Of a stretch of DNA of 64,000 nucleotides, positions 1 through 12,059 are shown one piece after another. Position 1 is the first letter of the stretch, and every line of letters starts with the position of its first letter. Origin of the DNA: Echinometra lucunter (lineage: Eukaryota; Echinodermata; Echinoidea; Camarodonta; Echinometridae). The DNA is taken from assembly GCA_029962745.1 (NCBI GenBank), contig CM057158.1:9116949-9180948 (forward strand). The letters are read 5' to 3'. Position numbers and translations under genes: made by a program. Below the pieces are notes generated by a model. It saw only the letters and a program-made list of their open reading frames with translations, ran no database searches and was not told the DNA's origin.

Positions 1-158
1 TTTCATGAAACAATCACAAATGTTTTATTGCGCAGGACATATTCCTCACACCTAAAAACCCAAAATGTGAACTGTAGTGGTTGCATTATCTTGTAATCTT
101 TTTCTGCCTGGGAATTGAATAGATAAAGCTAAATTTGCTTTTCCCTTATGTTTTCTAG

Positions 159-315
159 CGGACTTCTTTCAGCTGCTTTTCGTCTGTCTCCAATGGCAAG
201 TTTTCCGCATTGAGAGGAATTCTGAGATCATCGCTGGAGGTGGTGATAACTATGAGATGTCTGTGGATGTTGAGAACATCCATACCAATCCAGTCCCCAA
301 TTTTACGTTCAATAG
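159..315 (+). CDS. Piezo: Piezo exon (1st in window), blade segment
   Basis: Acceptor TTTTCTAG, donor AG|GTATGA. It opens with two bases of a split codon and then reads DFFQLLFVCLQWQVFRIER, a blade transmembrane helix followed by an amphipathic piece, then a polar loop ending in VPNFTFN. Residues 1-51. It ends two bases into a codon, which the next exon completes as Ser. The protein continues upstream of the window, so this is not the first exon of the gene. Confidence 0.9.
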
Positions 316-1842
316 GTATGACAAAATTTCATAATTCAGTACCACCTACAAATTTTACAGTTCAATGTAGACGTGTCACCATCGTTGAAATTGTGACACA
401 AGCATGTGATATGTCTTCTGTATACTGCTTCCTGAACATGGATTCCCCAAAGTGGATATTTTGAGAAAATATACTTGTCGAAAGGTATTCATTTGTAGGG
501 AAATTCACCAGTCTAAGAGAAGTGCATGTGTCTCATTGCGTGTATCCGTAGATAACTTTATCCTCGTCTATTGCATCACTGTATTGGACACATCAAGTAA
601 AACTGTGCCCAGTCAATATTTTTTGCTGTACTCTCTGGCAGTCTGTAGTGAATTTCATGTTTGCAGAGTTAACCAATCAAAGGCCAAGATAATTATATAA
701 CATCACAGAGCTACTGATGATACTGCCTCAAAGGTTGAAAAGACAATGTCCGAGGCTCTAATTTAATATCACTGTTAGAAGTATTTTTACAATAGGTTTT
801 CCACCATTTTGATAAAATATGTTTAGATTTGTGCATAAAATTTTATTGTGTATGATGCTTCCAACTTTTGAACATTACCTGCTATACAAAGAAATGTATA
901 TATGTATGATTGTGTGTCGTTGTCCAGCCTGTACATGCACCATACTTCTTGTATCACCACAAATGGGACATAATTGACATACATGGGTCATTGTTATTTT
1001 ATCTTTTATTGAATTTTGTTGAATTTTTTATACTCTATCAATGTAATTATCTTCATTGTATTACTTTATACAGATCGTATTTGGATCTCATAAAGGTTAG
1101 TTCACTTTGTAATTATGACTTCTGTGAAAGTGATATTTATTTCAGCCCTACAAGTTATGCAATGAATTATTGAAAAGTAATTATTATGAAACCTGATATC
1201 GATTCATGTTGATTTACAGAAATTGAGAACCATGTAAGTTAAAAATCAATCTAAAAAGTTTAAAGAACAGCTAATTACATGTGCATCAAAGTTCAATGCT
1301 GTCAGGTCAGTTTACTAGTTAATAACCTTGTGTTTTATTTTGTTGTCTCATTCAAAATGCCAGACATTGCTTTAAAAGAAATACCAAATTTTATTGAATT
1401 GCTTTATCTTATAGTTTTCCTATCTCACAGAACATATCTTTTTAGTTCTTAATTCTCCAAATAAAACAAAAAAAGTGCTGTGTAATATTTGAATGAACTG
1501 TAAAGGCAATCCAACCTGTCATGATCAATGTCACAACCATCGTCATTGATCACTCTTTGTTTTTATGAACCAATGGACATAATGTTTAAGTATGCCTTCT
1601 AGTTCACCCATACTAATGTGAACCTACTTCTTGTATTGGCTGTAGAACTGCTCACTGATAAACTGATATTTTAAAGCTACCATTTGCCACTTACTGATAT
1701 TGTTACCCATACTTTGTTTTTGTTAACCAACTGAGCATGGTGTAAACATATTTCTTCTATTTCACCCTGGCCATTCTGAGGTTACTGCTTTATTTGTAAT
1801 CTAATGACTCTGATAACCTAATATCTTTTCAAACCCACAGAG
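316..1842 (+). other. Piezo intron, no recognisable content
   Basis: AT-rich intronic DNA of 1.5 kb. Short open frames have no family resemblance. I see no repeat with clear ends. Confidence 0.7.
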
Positions 1843-2004
1843 CTTGGTGTTTGGATATTCCTTCTATTTCACCTTGGCGATTGTGTTCCTGTGTGCTACG
1901 AGCCGCATCAGTATTCTAGGGCTCTGGTATCTCGTCTTTGCCTTCTACTTCCTCTGGTATGGACCCAAGTTCCTTACAAAACCAACGGACAAAGTCCTCA
2001 AACA
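1843..2004 (+). CDS. Piezo: Piezo exon, blade transmembrane helices
   Basis: Acceptor ACCCACAGAG and donor CA|GTAAGT. The acceptor two bases downstream of the first AG is chosen because only it keeps phase: AG+C gives Ser, followed by LVFGYSFYFTLAIVFLCATS and then an ILGLWYLVFAFYFLWYG helix. Two hydrophobic helices are visible, consistent with a blade four-helix unit. The ending KPTDKVLKQ is finished by the first base of the next exon. Confidence 0.93.
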
Positions 2005-2598
2005 GTAAGTGAGATAGGTGAACCTACTTTAAAGGTAGTAGCCCACATTGCAAGTCGCACCCAATCTGCACAAAAGTTTTACTTTGGATTGCTTTAAGCC
2101 ACAGAAAAATATTTGTAAAGTTTTAGATTCCAGTACATTCCTAGTTAGGTTTGAGAAGGAAATATTTAACGCAAATTTTATTTTATTTTCTTTGCTTTGT
2201 AAAGGCATCTTCCTGACGCTTTAAGAGTAAAACCATTCATTTTTCACTTATTCTTTGGAATATTGTTGTAAATTTGATAACATGATAGTTTTACATAAAT
2301 ATCTGTCATTTAAAATTGAATTTGGCTTATTTCTCTTCAAATTCTGAAATAATGTTGTGCAAATGTGGTCTACTACCTTTAACAACTGATAATAATGATG
2401 ATAAATAATTGTCTAGAAAAAACACCTTCCTGCAATGACTACTCTTCCAGTCGCCCTTGAGTGGTCTTTCTATACATGTTTGACTGTATCATCTCGGCAA
2501 GTTACACATTGGAAAAAAATGTGTTTTAATTGCCTGTGTCAGTCATTTTAATGAAATTATTCATATTATACCTTGCTTCTTCAGTATGTGAATTGTAA

Positions 2599-2957
2599 AG
2601 GTGCTTTCACACATGATGCGACAGTGTGGTAACACCCTGTGGCGCCACACTGTTTTGTCTTCACACATGATGGGACTTTGTGTCACCACATGTGCTAATG
2701 AACACGCATTAACGCTTCAATTCTCAATAAGAGAGCATATTGTCAAAACTTGCACAAGCAATCTCATGGCAACAATTTTTCTGCTAACTTTTTAGAAGTT
2801 TGATTGGTACGCATTTTTTTTGTATCTAGGCAGCAAACAAAAGTGTGTCCTGCCTCGGCAACATATTTTTGTCGCCCTATACCCCATAGGCTTGTACACA
2901 AAAAAGTGTGGTGACACAGCATGTTACCACACTGTCGTATCATGTGTGAAAGTACCT
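2599..2957. mobile_element. Non-autonomous TIR element (PIF/Harbinger-like), 359 bp
   Basis: The left end starts AGGTGCTTTCACACATGATG; the reverse complement of the right end starts AGGTACTTTCACACATGATA. About 38 bp of inverted match continue through CGACAGTGTGGTAACA. Flanked by TAA on the left and TTA on the right, so the target duplication is imperfect. No transposase frame inside. The class is inferred from TIR style and the 3-bp AT-rich flank. Confidence 0.7.
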
Positions 2958-3034
2958 TTAATGACTATTAAGATAAGGAAATATGTATGTTATCATTGCA
3001 TATATCTGAAATATTGTGACTTTTAACAACATTA

Positions 3035-3727
3035 AGGCCCCCTCACACCTAACCGAATTGCCTGAAATATGCCTTGCGATGGCTGGCGAAAGGCATTTTT
3101 TTGAAAATCGTTTTCAATGGTAACTGATAGTAAATCATATTTACCCTTCGTGTTTGGGTTCGTACACCTTCTGAACTAACAGCTGCGATTATTCAAATTC
3201 GCGCAGAAATTTTGAACATGTTTAAAATTTCCCAACGAATTGAAAAATCGTTGGTCATCTGTTTGAATTCGCATCTCTTATTTAGTCTGCGGTAATCGTT
3301 CGTTTATCGTTCGTGTGTCATTGTCGCGCATAGTCCCTCATCGCGCTTTTGCCAAAGTGGACCGATCTCGAAAGAACCCTTAACGAAGCAACACGATGAC
3401 AAACGCCCGATCTATTCCCTCGTCTTCGTTTCTAAACGCACGCCATATCAAACCATTGCTCACTATTCGTTCGTCTTATTGGGTTATATCAACCCCTCGC
3501 TCGCTTTCGGCTGCAATTTACTCAAAGAGGTGAACCGAAAAATCGATATCCTTCGCATGTCATATTTATCCTTCGCTTACCGTTCGTTGATAAAATTTGA
3601 CAATAGTTACTGATCGCATGATTTGACGGAAATTTTATTTGAATTCGTTGAATTCGCGTGCATTTCGTGCATTTTTCCCATTCGTCACCCTTCGTCCGCC
3701 TACATTCGGTCAGGTGTGAGGGGGCCT
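3035..3727. mobile_element. Non-autonomous TIR element (PIF/Harbinger-like), 693 bp
   Basis: The left end is AGGCCCCCTCACACCTAACC; the reverse complement of the right end is AGGCCCCCTCACACCTGACC. A perfect TTA duplication flanks it (3032-3034 and 3728-3730). The interior is CpG-rich with many CGTTCG-type words, unlike the surrounding intron, and has no long open frame. Confidence 0.8.
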
Positions 3728-3961
3728 TTAACGATGCAAGAGGTCTATGTTAATTAGTTTAGAAGACGATCATAAACACTCCTAATCTTGCAAGGTGTCA
3801 TACTAGCCTGGATTTGAAGTAAATGGTATGGAATTAATAAATATGTGAACATAAACTTGAAATCAGACATTAGGCACCACATATTTGAACCATCCTACAA
3901 TGGTGCTTTACTTTGACTTGACCTTCTACGTTCATTTCTACCCAATTTTCTTGTTCTGTAG

Positions 3962-4119
3962 ATGGAATTTTCTGGTTGGATACACCCTCTTTGTCATCTT
4001 CATGAAGGTAGGCCTTCAGATCATGGCCTGTGCCTATGGAGAGGAAATTGCCGGCCATAGTCTGTGTTGGGTTATGCAGCTCTTTGGAGTGGTGTGCCTC
4101 CAGACTGGCTATGATACAG
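3962..4119 (+). CDS. Piezo: Piezo exon, blade transmembrane helices
   Basis: Acceptor TTCTGTAG, donor ACAG|GTAACA. It reads WNFLVGYTLFVIFMK, then LQIMACAYGEEIAG and LCWVMQLFGVVCLQTGYD. The CWVxQLF...GY pattern is a well-conserved Piezo blade segment. Residues about 106-158, with matching phases on both sides. A TTAA-flanked MITE begins 32 bases after the donor. Confidence 0.95.
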
Positions 4120-4151
4120 GTAACATTCATGCTGTTCTCCACACCAATGGA

Positions 4152-4567
4152 TTAACCCATTCGTGACAGGAATTATTTAAAGCCTAATTTGATCAGCTTT
4201 TATTCTTCAAATTGGCAACACCAACATTTTTATTTGATTGCTACATTTTATTTATAAAACGTCATGTATCAGAAATGAATATAAATTGACTGAAATTATG
4301 ATGATAAGTCAAAAAGTTGCCAATTTGCAGGGGAAAATGGTGATTTCAAACTTGCTATCACATTGCCAGTTTAAGGATTTTAATGCTTATGTTCCTTTAA
4401 AAAATTTTCAGCATCAAACAATGAATATTGTTGCAACAAAAATGGGCACAGTGTGTGTAGAATTGTTTGCTCTTTCTGCTCATGTATTTGGTATGATTTT
4501 TAAGGCTTTGCATTAAAAGATATTAGGCCAAACCACAAAATGTGGACCTCTGTCACGAATGGATTAA
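4152..4567. mobile_element. piggyBac-like MITE, copy 1
   Basis: Begins TTAACCCATTCGTGACAG and ends with the inverted form (one change: GGATTAA). TTAA flanks and CCC-starting TIRs are the hallmark of piggyBac. About 90% similar by eye to copies at 15610 and 16680. It contains an open frame on + (4238-4516) that recurs in copy 3. It lies 32 bp after the Piezo exon at 3962-4119. Confidence 0.8.
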
Positions 4568-5233
4568 CTCTTTGCCAGTGTCTGTCAACTATTGGCACAA
4601 TCATACTATCGTACAATTAAACTGAACAATCATGATAATTAGTTTTCTCCTTTATTATTGTACCAGAAAAACTCAAACACAGCTAGTGTGCTTAAGTGAT
4701 GCCTAAAGAATAATGACCAGTGTCAGTACTGATCTAAGGAGAGTAGATTTTAAAGGAAATATCCAAAGAACAATTGTCATTATTTTCCCATTGAAATTAA
4801 TTCAGCAGGCAAAAAGTTCATGAATATTTCATTCTTTTCATTTTTTACTAGAAGTTGTCTTACTGTTCTACTGTTTTCAACTACTTTTGAACATGTCTTT
4901 TGTACCATTTTATACTGTTTTCTACTCTTCCTACCCCCCCCCCCCCCCCCGCTATTTGTGGCACCATTTTAAAAATTTTTTTATTTATGTTGTTTGTTGG
5001 TTAGAATTGCCAGCAAGCCATGAAGAATAATATATTCCCTGTTTAATGATTGCTACACTCTCTTTTAAATCTGACATAGCATTTTTCATAAATTTTTAGA
5101 ATACACAGAACAATGAAATATGATCTTTGTGGTCCAAGCGATGCCGCACATATGAATATTCCCATTATCTTCAGTCCTTTTGTAGCAATTTTGTTGGTCA
5201 AGTTGATTAATCTCTGGGCTGTGGATCAGAGGC

Positions 5234-5732
5234 TTAAAGTGATTACACAATGGTAAAAAAAAACAACTTTGATATATGATCGAGAATAGAATTTTAAGAA
5301 GAATAACATTAAAAGTATGATGATTTTTCAATCAAAATCAATGAATTTTGGCTAATTTTCTCATAAAAAGTCAAGAGTTGACAAAAAAATTTGAGTATGA
5401 GGTATGACGTAAAAGTGGGTACCCAGCTTCGCGCATTGCAGTTGTGCTGCACGCTAGACTGTACAATATGTATGATACCTTGCGCGCATTTTGCTAGAAT
5501 TGCGCAACAAGGTACCCACTGTGACGTCATTTTGACGTCAAAGTGGGTACCCAGTTGAAACTGGGTCACAGCTGAGGGGTAAAAAATACCCTGATTTCTT
5601 ACCACATTTGGGGGTTTTCTTGGCAACACCGTACACGACTTTAAAAAACTTTAGGCAGATGATTTTCTGCTAATAAAATCATGCTCTTTTAAATGAACTA
5701 AACATTGTTTCAGCATTGGGTACCCCCTTTAA
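5234..5732 (-). repeat. 0.5-kb dispersed repeat, inverted relative to the copy at 30244
   Basis: Reverse complement of 30244-30736 over nearly its whole length, including GGGTACCCACTT blocks, the GCGCGCA-rich centre and CRE-like TGACGTCA octamers (5522-5529 and 5533-5540). Ends lie at TTAAAG words, so it may be a TIR element, but the TIRs are weak. Not coding. Confidence 0.8.
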
Positions 5733-5761
5733 AGGGCTCATGTCTCTGCCCCTTCTCTAAT

Positions 5762-5823
5762 CCTTTGGCATGGTATTAATCTACATTTACCTCACTCAAC
5801 CCAGGTGTACCTGGTACCTGGCC
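5762..5823. repeat. Fragment of the tRNA-derived repeat seen at 45615
   Basis: TTGGCATGGTATTAATCTAC, then a CCCAGGTGTACCTGGTACC-like end, matches the reverse complement of part of 45735-45800. A similar fragment lies at 24626-24690. Confidence 0.6.
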
Positions 5824-5958
5824 AGATTACTCTGTCAGATCAGTGTGCGCACAGGTAACTTTCGCTGTAGCTAAAGCTGTCATATTGATTTTCTGAGCTC
5901 TTTCAAAAAACAGGATATTGTGTGTACATCAGAATGGAATATTTTTATTATTATTTAG

Positions 5959-6112
5959 ATAAAGAGAGTTGTGAGCTTCCCACTGATCAAGCCAGACTGA
6001 CATGGGACGTCACATGTTTCCTCTTCGTGGTATTCCAGAGACAAATCTTCACCAGCAACTATTTCCTCTACATAGTGTTGGACTTGAAAGACCAGGAGAA
6101 GCTAGCCTCCAA
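5959..6112 (+). CDS. Piezo: Piezo exon, last blade unit before the beam
   Basis: Acceptor TTATTTAG, donor CAA|GTAGGT. It reads DKESCELPTDQARLTWD, then the helix VTCFLFVVFQRQIFTSNYF, then LDLKDQEKLAS. The W-D-x-x-C-F...QRxxF-x-S-x-YFL pattern is diagnostic of Piezo just upstream of the beam. Residues about 159-209. Confidence 0.96.
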
Positions 6113-6699
6113 GTAGGTCCTTTGTCAGATTTCATTAGAATAACTTTGGAATACTCTCCACTACACAAGTAACCCCAACCCTATCCAATACCCTAGGATT
6201 TAAAGACATTGTTTTACATTGTTATGATTTTTCAAATCTTGTTTTGTTACTTGAAAATGGGACAAACATAAGGGTTTTAGTGTAAAAATACCAGTCTGAA
6301 AGTTTCAAAGTATAATATCCACAGGAAGTATTTTTAAATATCAAAAATGTGAACCAATGTTTGAAAAATATACGAGGGTCGGTTGCACAGAATAGACATA
6401 AGGAGTGTGCATGCGCGTATGACTCACCTTACCGCACTGTGTGTATTGGCGTATCACGCGGCGGGAGGCACATAACGGCATTTCCAAATTCAAGCAAAGT
6501 GGTCCTCTTTGTGATTGTCTCATGAGACGAAGGATAATAAAATCGTTGTTTGCATCTAACTTACACTTTTTCATTCCAAATTATGGTTGGTTTCAGGGTT
6601 TTTGACTACAAATACAAGTACTCATACACATGTTTCATCTTAGTTTGAGAATTTTTTAAATCAGCTACTCACAAAGTTAGCCAATGCCTTTAATCCTTA

Positions 6700-7056
6700 A
6701 GGCTTGTTCAGATATGAGGCAACAAATCCCTGCAACAAATGCCCGCAACATTTTAGTGTACAGGTCTATGGAAAATGAGGTGACCCCCCAAAAAAAATGT
6801 CGCTGAGGCAAGAGACATTTTTTTGTCGCCTGGCTGCAAAAAGCTGTTGACCACTCAAATTCTTGAAAAGTTAGCGTAAAAAGTGCTGTCATGAGTATGT
6901 CTTACACTTTTGACAAAACTCTCTTTTATTTGAGAGTTGGTACATAAATGCGCGATCATTAATATAAGTGAGGAGATTTTGTTGCGCCATATCTGAACAT
7001 TAAAAATGTCATGGGATTTGTCGCTGGGATTTGTTTTGTTGTATTTGAAAAAGCCT
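6700..7056. mobile_element. Non-autonomous TIR element (PIF/Harbinger-like), 357 bp
   Basis: Left end AGGCTTGTTCAGATATGAGG, then CAACAAATCCCTGC. The reverse complement of the right end is AGGCTTTTTCAAATACAACA, then AAACAAATCCCAGC. TTA sits on both sides (6697-6699 and 7057-7059). A second inner inverted copy of GTTCAGATATG near 6985 makes the structure nested. Confidence 0.7.
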
Positions 7057-7619
7057 TTACCCACCCTAGTCCTAACCCTAAAGCACTGATGCATAGTATT
7101 CCGCAGTTAACCCCGTTGAGTACGATTTGATTGCAGTGTAATGCACATTCTACATTAATGCTAGCCCAAGCTACCTCTGGTAAAGTATTCTGTGGGTCAA
7201 ACTATTTGATGGGCCTTGATTATGAAATGTCCTGGAAAGCTGAAACTTATGGTATGGACAAGTTGAATATTTCCTTGAACTTCATTTCTGAATTTTATGG
7301 GAACCCTGCTCTTTTTAGATATTTAGCAATCAAATAGAAATACAATTGACAGAATTTGAAGATGATATGCCCTTGTTTCTTTTAAAGTAAATTACAATAA
7401 ATGAGAACATATTCATCAAGTTTTATATATTTTCCTCTTTTTTTTTTCTTTTAGAACTAAAGATTTTATTTAACAGAGAGCTTACCTAATTATGTATTTC
7501 TGTATACTGGGAAAAAAAAAAGAGTAGAATGCAGTTCCCTAGAATTTTTTTTTTCACTATAATTATAGAAGAAAGAAAATTATAACAAAATTTGTATCAA
7601 TGTTGTATTTTTTGTACAG

Positions 7620-7709
7620 AGGTGCTGAGCTTATCAACGAGATCCTTGCTGCCAAGGTGCGCAACAAACGCCTAGAGGAAGAGCGTATACTGGAGGGCGT
7701 GAAGAGAAA
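7620..7709 (+). CDS. Piezo: Piezo exon, beam helix part 1
   Basis: Acceptor TTGTACAG, donor GAAA|GTAAGT. Ninety bases read GAELINEILAAKVRNKRLEE and then ERILEGVKRK, a long charged amphipathic helix. In solved vertebrate Piezos this position is the intracellular beam that links blade to pore. Residues about 210-239. The length is a multiple of three, so skipping would keep frame. Confidence 0.93.
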
Positions 7710-8436
7710 GTAAGTCCAAAATAGCTTTCCATAGATTAGTCAGAATCTAGTGGAGGGGAGAGAGCAGTTTGCTTCTGCTAATTTACCATGGTGATTATAT
7801 ATTGTGCTGAGAGATCTATATTTGAACCAAGAAGTGTTTACATTTTAAACTGTCCTATGATGTTTTTTTTTAATTCCCAGAATTAGTATCATTGTTTTTG
7901 CAACAAAATTTGTTTGCGACAAATTTGGGATCATAAACAGCTCAAAATTGATAAATTCTAATCAGTAAATTTTAAACAGTCATACATTTATGAATTTTGG
8001 CTGGAAACACAATTTATATTGGAATTATACAGGCATGAAATAACATTATTCACTAGTGTTTAGTCCGATGTGCAAGTACAAAATGTTGCGTAACTTCCGA
8101 GTCGCTTACCCTGGCATCATGAACTTGGTCTCATAAGATGTGCAAGATTCAAAAGACAAAAGTCATGAAATGTCGTGCCGAGAGCTTTATAAGGTGCGGA
8201 CATATCAAGCGTAACATCCCCCCCCCCCCCCCATCCTTATAAGGGTCGATCAGTGTCAGTAGAAAAAGTTATAAACCAATCAATATATGTGGGATGTATG
8301 ATGAGAAATTCTCTTGGTTTTGTTAGTGTACAGTCAGGATACCCCATTCAGATCTCAGCTTCAATATTTCCACCCAACTATTAGAGTATCATCACATGTA
8401 TTGGAATATTTCAAATTGTTTTTTTTTCTTCTGTAG

Positions 8437-8516
8437 AATGAAACGCATCAAAGAGAAGCAGGCCAAGCTGAATGATAAAAAGAAAGAAACGTGGCAGCCC
8501 AAGTCTCATGCAGAAG
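8437..8516 (+). CDS. Piezo: Piezo exon, beam helix part 2
   Basis: Acceptor TTCTGTAG, donor GAAG|GTGAGT. It continues the charged helix as KMKRIKEKQAKLNDKKKETW and then QPKSHAE. Residues about 240-266. It ends one base into a codon. The next confident exon is 9.7 kb away across a gap of unknown sequence, so the protein immediately after this point is the least certain stretch of the model. Confidence 0.92.
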
Positions 8517-10680
8517 GTGAGTGTGTCCTTTTAATATCATCTTCTTCCTTCTCTTGTTTGTTCTTCCCCCATCATTCAAGGATCAGCGGCTGACCGTAGG
8601 TTGGTTGTTGAGCTGTAGTTTATCCAGTCGTGCGTGGTAAATTTTTAAAATGTATCGGAGGCAGTGGGTCTTTATTGCTGGCAGAGAGTGGGGTGGGTAT
8701 AGATGAAAAGGGTAACAAAAAGTTAGCAGCAAGGGTGGGAGTCTCACATGCGGTGAATGCCTGGGCGACATTATCAAGGAGGCTGAGTGCCAAGATGTGC
8801 TGAATGAGTGCAGCATGATGGGTTTGGAGGGCTGGGTAGGAAGCGAAAAAGTCATCATCTCCCATCATTTCAAATTAGCAATAATCTGAAATTATTCCTC
8901 TGGAGAAAAACAGATGATTGTGAATATTAGGTACTGCTACCAAGACGAATATGTTTGAAGGTATTCTCCTTCGATAAAACTTCAAAAGGTCACGAGGACC
9001 TTTGGGATGTCGCTTTGCTTGAGTGATTGTTCCTCTGACAGATCATAACTTGTGAAGGATTTATCCATTTAATTACTAGTCAAAATGATAAGACCAATTC
9101 ATTCAAACTAGTTTTATTGTAAAGGCCATATTCAAAGAGGTTCAGGCTTACCAAATGCCAGTAATATATTATTGCCTTGAAGTGTAAGAAAATTGAGTTG
9201 AAGATTTGCATAGGATAATCAGGAGGTATTAAACTGAGAATACCTCTTTCACTTGCCAGCTTTAAAAAAAAAAATTTTTTAGTATCTTATAAGACTCATT
9301 TAAAATTGATAATAGGTTTGTCCCTTTATCTAGCATTGATATTATGTAGGAGTTTAACATGCATATTGTTTTTGTGGCAGTTGATCTTTCCTGTTAAATT
9401 TGCAGAGACTATGTACCAGTACATGGCTTACAATGAATAGTATTGATATAGCACCAGAAGTGTTTTCTGATTTCTTTTAATTGTAGATATTCATTTGTGA
9501 ATATATTGATGATACATTGTGTGTGTGGTGATATGTAATATTCTGTTTCATTACCTATCCAGTGGCATGCACATGTACAAATTTATGTGTCATTTGATTG
9601 TCTTAATGCATTGAGCTTGGGAATGTACTGAAAGTCTCTCTTAAATGATGCATCAGATGTTGTGTATTTAGATCTCACTGTAAGATTCATGTAGGAGGAT
9701 GTGTGGGATAAATCTAGATGCAGTCATATTTTGTATCATGCCGTCACATGCTACACATGACAAGTCTCCCAAGAATGCAAATTACTGTAAAACGGGAAAC
9801 TTCTGTTTCTTGCCATCTTTAGCAAGATCCTTGGCTGTATCACAACAGTTGTTGTGATCCTTTGATATGTGTAGGCACGAGTTTTAAAACATCTGAACAT
9901 GTGGACCTTTCGTGAATGATACTTTGCACTCTTGTTATGAATGATCTTGTGACTTTCTTGAGGTTTTTGCATATTTCCCTATATTCTGAACAAGGTGTGC
10001 TGAGAAATTATCTTTACTTCTAGAGATTCACTTTGCAAATGAAAATCATCATTTTTTTTTTTCTTGTATACTTTCCCTTTGATCACGTAGCCATTTTGAA
10101 TGTCATGTCTTCTGCATGTGTATTGAATTTCTGTTCCTATTTCATGGGAGACAGCAGTAAGCATGGAATGATTGTTTTTCTGTTTTGCAGTAATATAACT
10201 TCTGGTTATGAAAAGTTTGTAAAAATGTAAATTGCATTTATTTTGTGCAGTATGAAAGCTCTTGATATATATATGTGTGTGTGTTTTGATAATTGTGCAC
10301 TAATGACCACAGTAGAAATCTAATATGTCGATCAACTTCTTTTGAAAGAAGAATTAATTAAAGCAGAATATTCCAAAATAGTCAAGAGGTTTACAGAAGT
10401 ATTTTACTGCCTTACATAGGCATTTTAGGATCCCAGGAATGTTCATAGAATCGGGTAGTTTAATTTGATGGTTTGTATGAAAAAGAAATTTTCTCACATT
10501 ACCCTTGTTTTGTTTTTCTTTTCTAGAGAAAAATATGGAATGGGATTTTAAAGATCTTCTGACTTATTTGGGAATGATGATTATGTTTTTTCCCTACTTT
10601 TTTTTTTTGGACAATCATAAGTTTCCTTGCATGCCTGCATTCTAACCCACCTCTCATCAACCTGCCTACCCCCAAAGCAG

Positions 10681-10758
10681 AAATGACACAAAACCTAACA
10701 GAGGAGGAACGTTTGTTTAAGTTGTATCCATGGCACCGAGGCTTCGACGGAAATGAGG
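10681..10758 (+). CDS. Piezo: Possible extra Piezo exon (78 nt, phase 1/1)
   Basis: A pyrimidine-rich stretch ends in CCCCCAAAGCAG, followed by 78 open bases and a moderate donor (GAGG|GTATGG). Joined to the exons at 8437-8516 and 18220-18279 the phases fit exactly, adding 26 residues: EMTQNLTEEERLFKLYPWHR and then GFDGNE. Family proteins carry a tryptophan/proline-containing linker at about this place. Because it is phase 1 on both sides, the transcript stays in frame with or without it. It could be a constitutive exon, a cassette exon, or chance. Confidence 0.45.
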
Positions 10759-12059
10759 GTATGGTATTAGGGCGGTGGAGAGCCAGGCACCACTTCTTAG
10801 GAATGATTTGAGAATGCATGTGTTAGAGAAATCTGTCTGAAGGTCTTTCTACAACTATATCTAACATGACTTTGCAGCATAATCTTATTAAAGCTATTCC
10901 GTATGCACTCTCCATGATTCAAGTATGTGCACAACCAAATTTGGAAATAAGAAGGTGGAAAAGAATGAAAAATGAAAACAAAACAAAAAAGAAGGGAAAA
11001 GAGAACTTGTCTTTAAAAGACTTGTTTCATTCTTCAGGTGAGGTGTAACTTTTTGATAAAATCATTGCTAAAATCACCATCTCAATTATGAAATTGGAAA
11101 AATTACAATCTGCAGTTTTGAATTAGCAAGCTACCCGTTTTCAGCTTAAATAAGCGTAAAGGATTTGCAGAATTTACCAAGATAATCATTGAAAATAATC
11201 ACTTTGTTAGCACTTCAGATATTGTCTAGATCTGAGAGCCAACAGAGCATTAACTTGTGTCTTTTTATGCAGAATAAATGCCCTTTTAGCTCTTAGATGA
11301 GAAATTATGGAAGGTTTAGAAGGGCCTTCAGAGAAAGATAATGACAGATACTGGAAAAAGTGATAGAAATGTAAGCATTATCCATACAGGTGAAGGAATG
11401 ATTGATCACCAGTTATATGTATGTGCTGTATGATGCATGCTGGGTTATGGTGTCTCAGATGAAGAATTTTCTTTTATCTATCACATCTCAGACAAATACA
11501 TGTACCTTGTACAATAGTGCTATCATGTCGATTGGTTATCCTTCCTGCAAACTATCATTAAATGCATTATTGAGAAATGAATTTGACTGACAACAACATT
11601 TTCAGCTTGAATCTTAACCACAGGAAATCATTAGTAAAAAAAAATATTGTAATCACTTGGTTCTTGCCTCTTGTGCATTAATGACAGTAAAATAGTTCCA
11701 ATTATTAAAGCATTATGATGTCTCATGAACAGCTAATCATCGTACAGTGTTTTGTGTTTTGTGTATTTGTCTTAATTTTTCAACAATAATTGTAGCATTA
11801 ATATAGATCTTGAACAAAAATGTTCAATTCTGTTGAAATGTGTATATGTTCATGTGATTTCTTCAATCATTTCACTGTACTTTCACTGTACTGTAATTTC
11901 AGAAGAATTATGTATTATTTGCGGATTCTGACACTTCAGCTGTGTATCCGGGAGTGCAGGTTGGATGAGAAAATAATGAGTATCCCGTTTTGGAATAATT
12001 TTTGCGTTGTAATTATCATGGTCATTGCAGGCTTAATGAAAAATAAGTACAGTGTTTGT

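Noticed and set aside
8583..8868. Overlapping 80-90 codon minus-strand frames
   Set aside because: Two alternative frames over the same GC-richer block, neither with a recognisable protein; likely chance.
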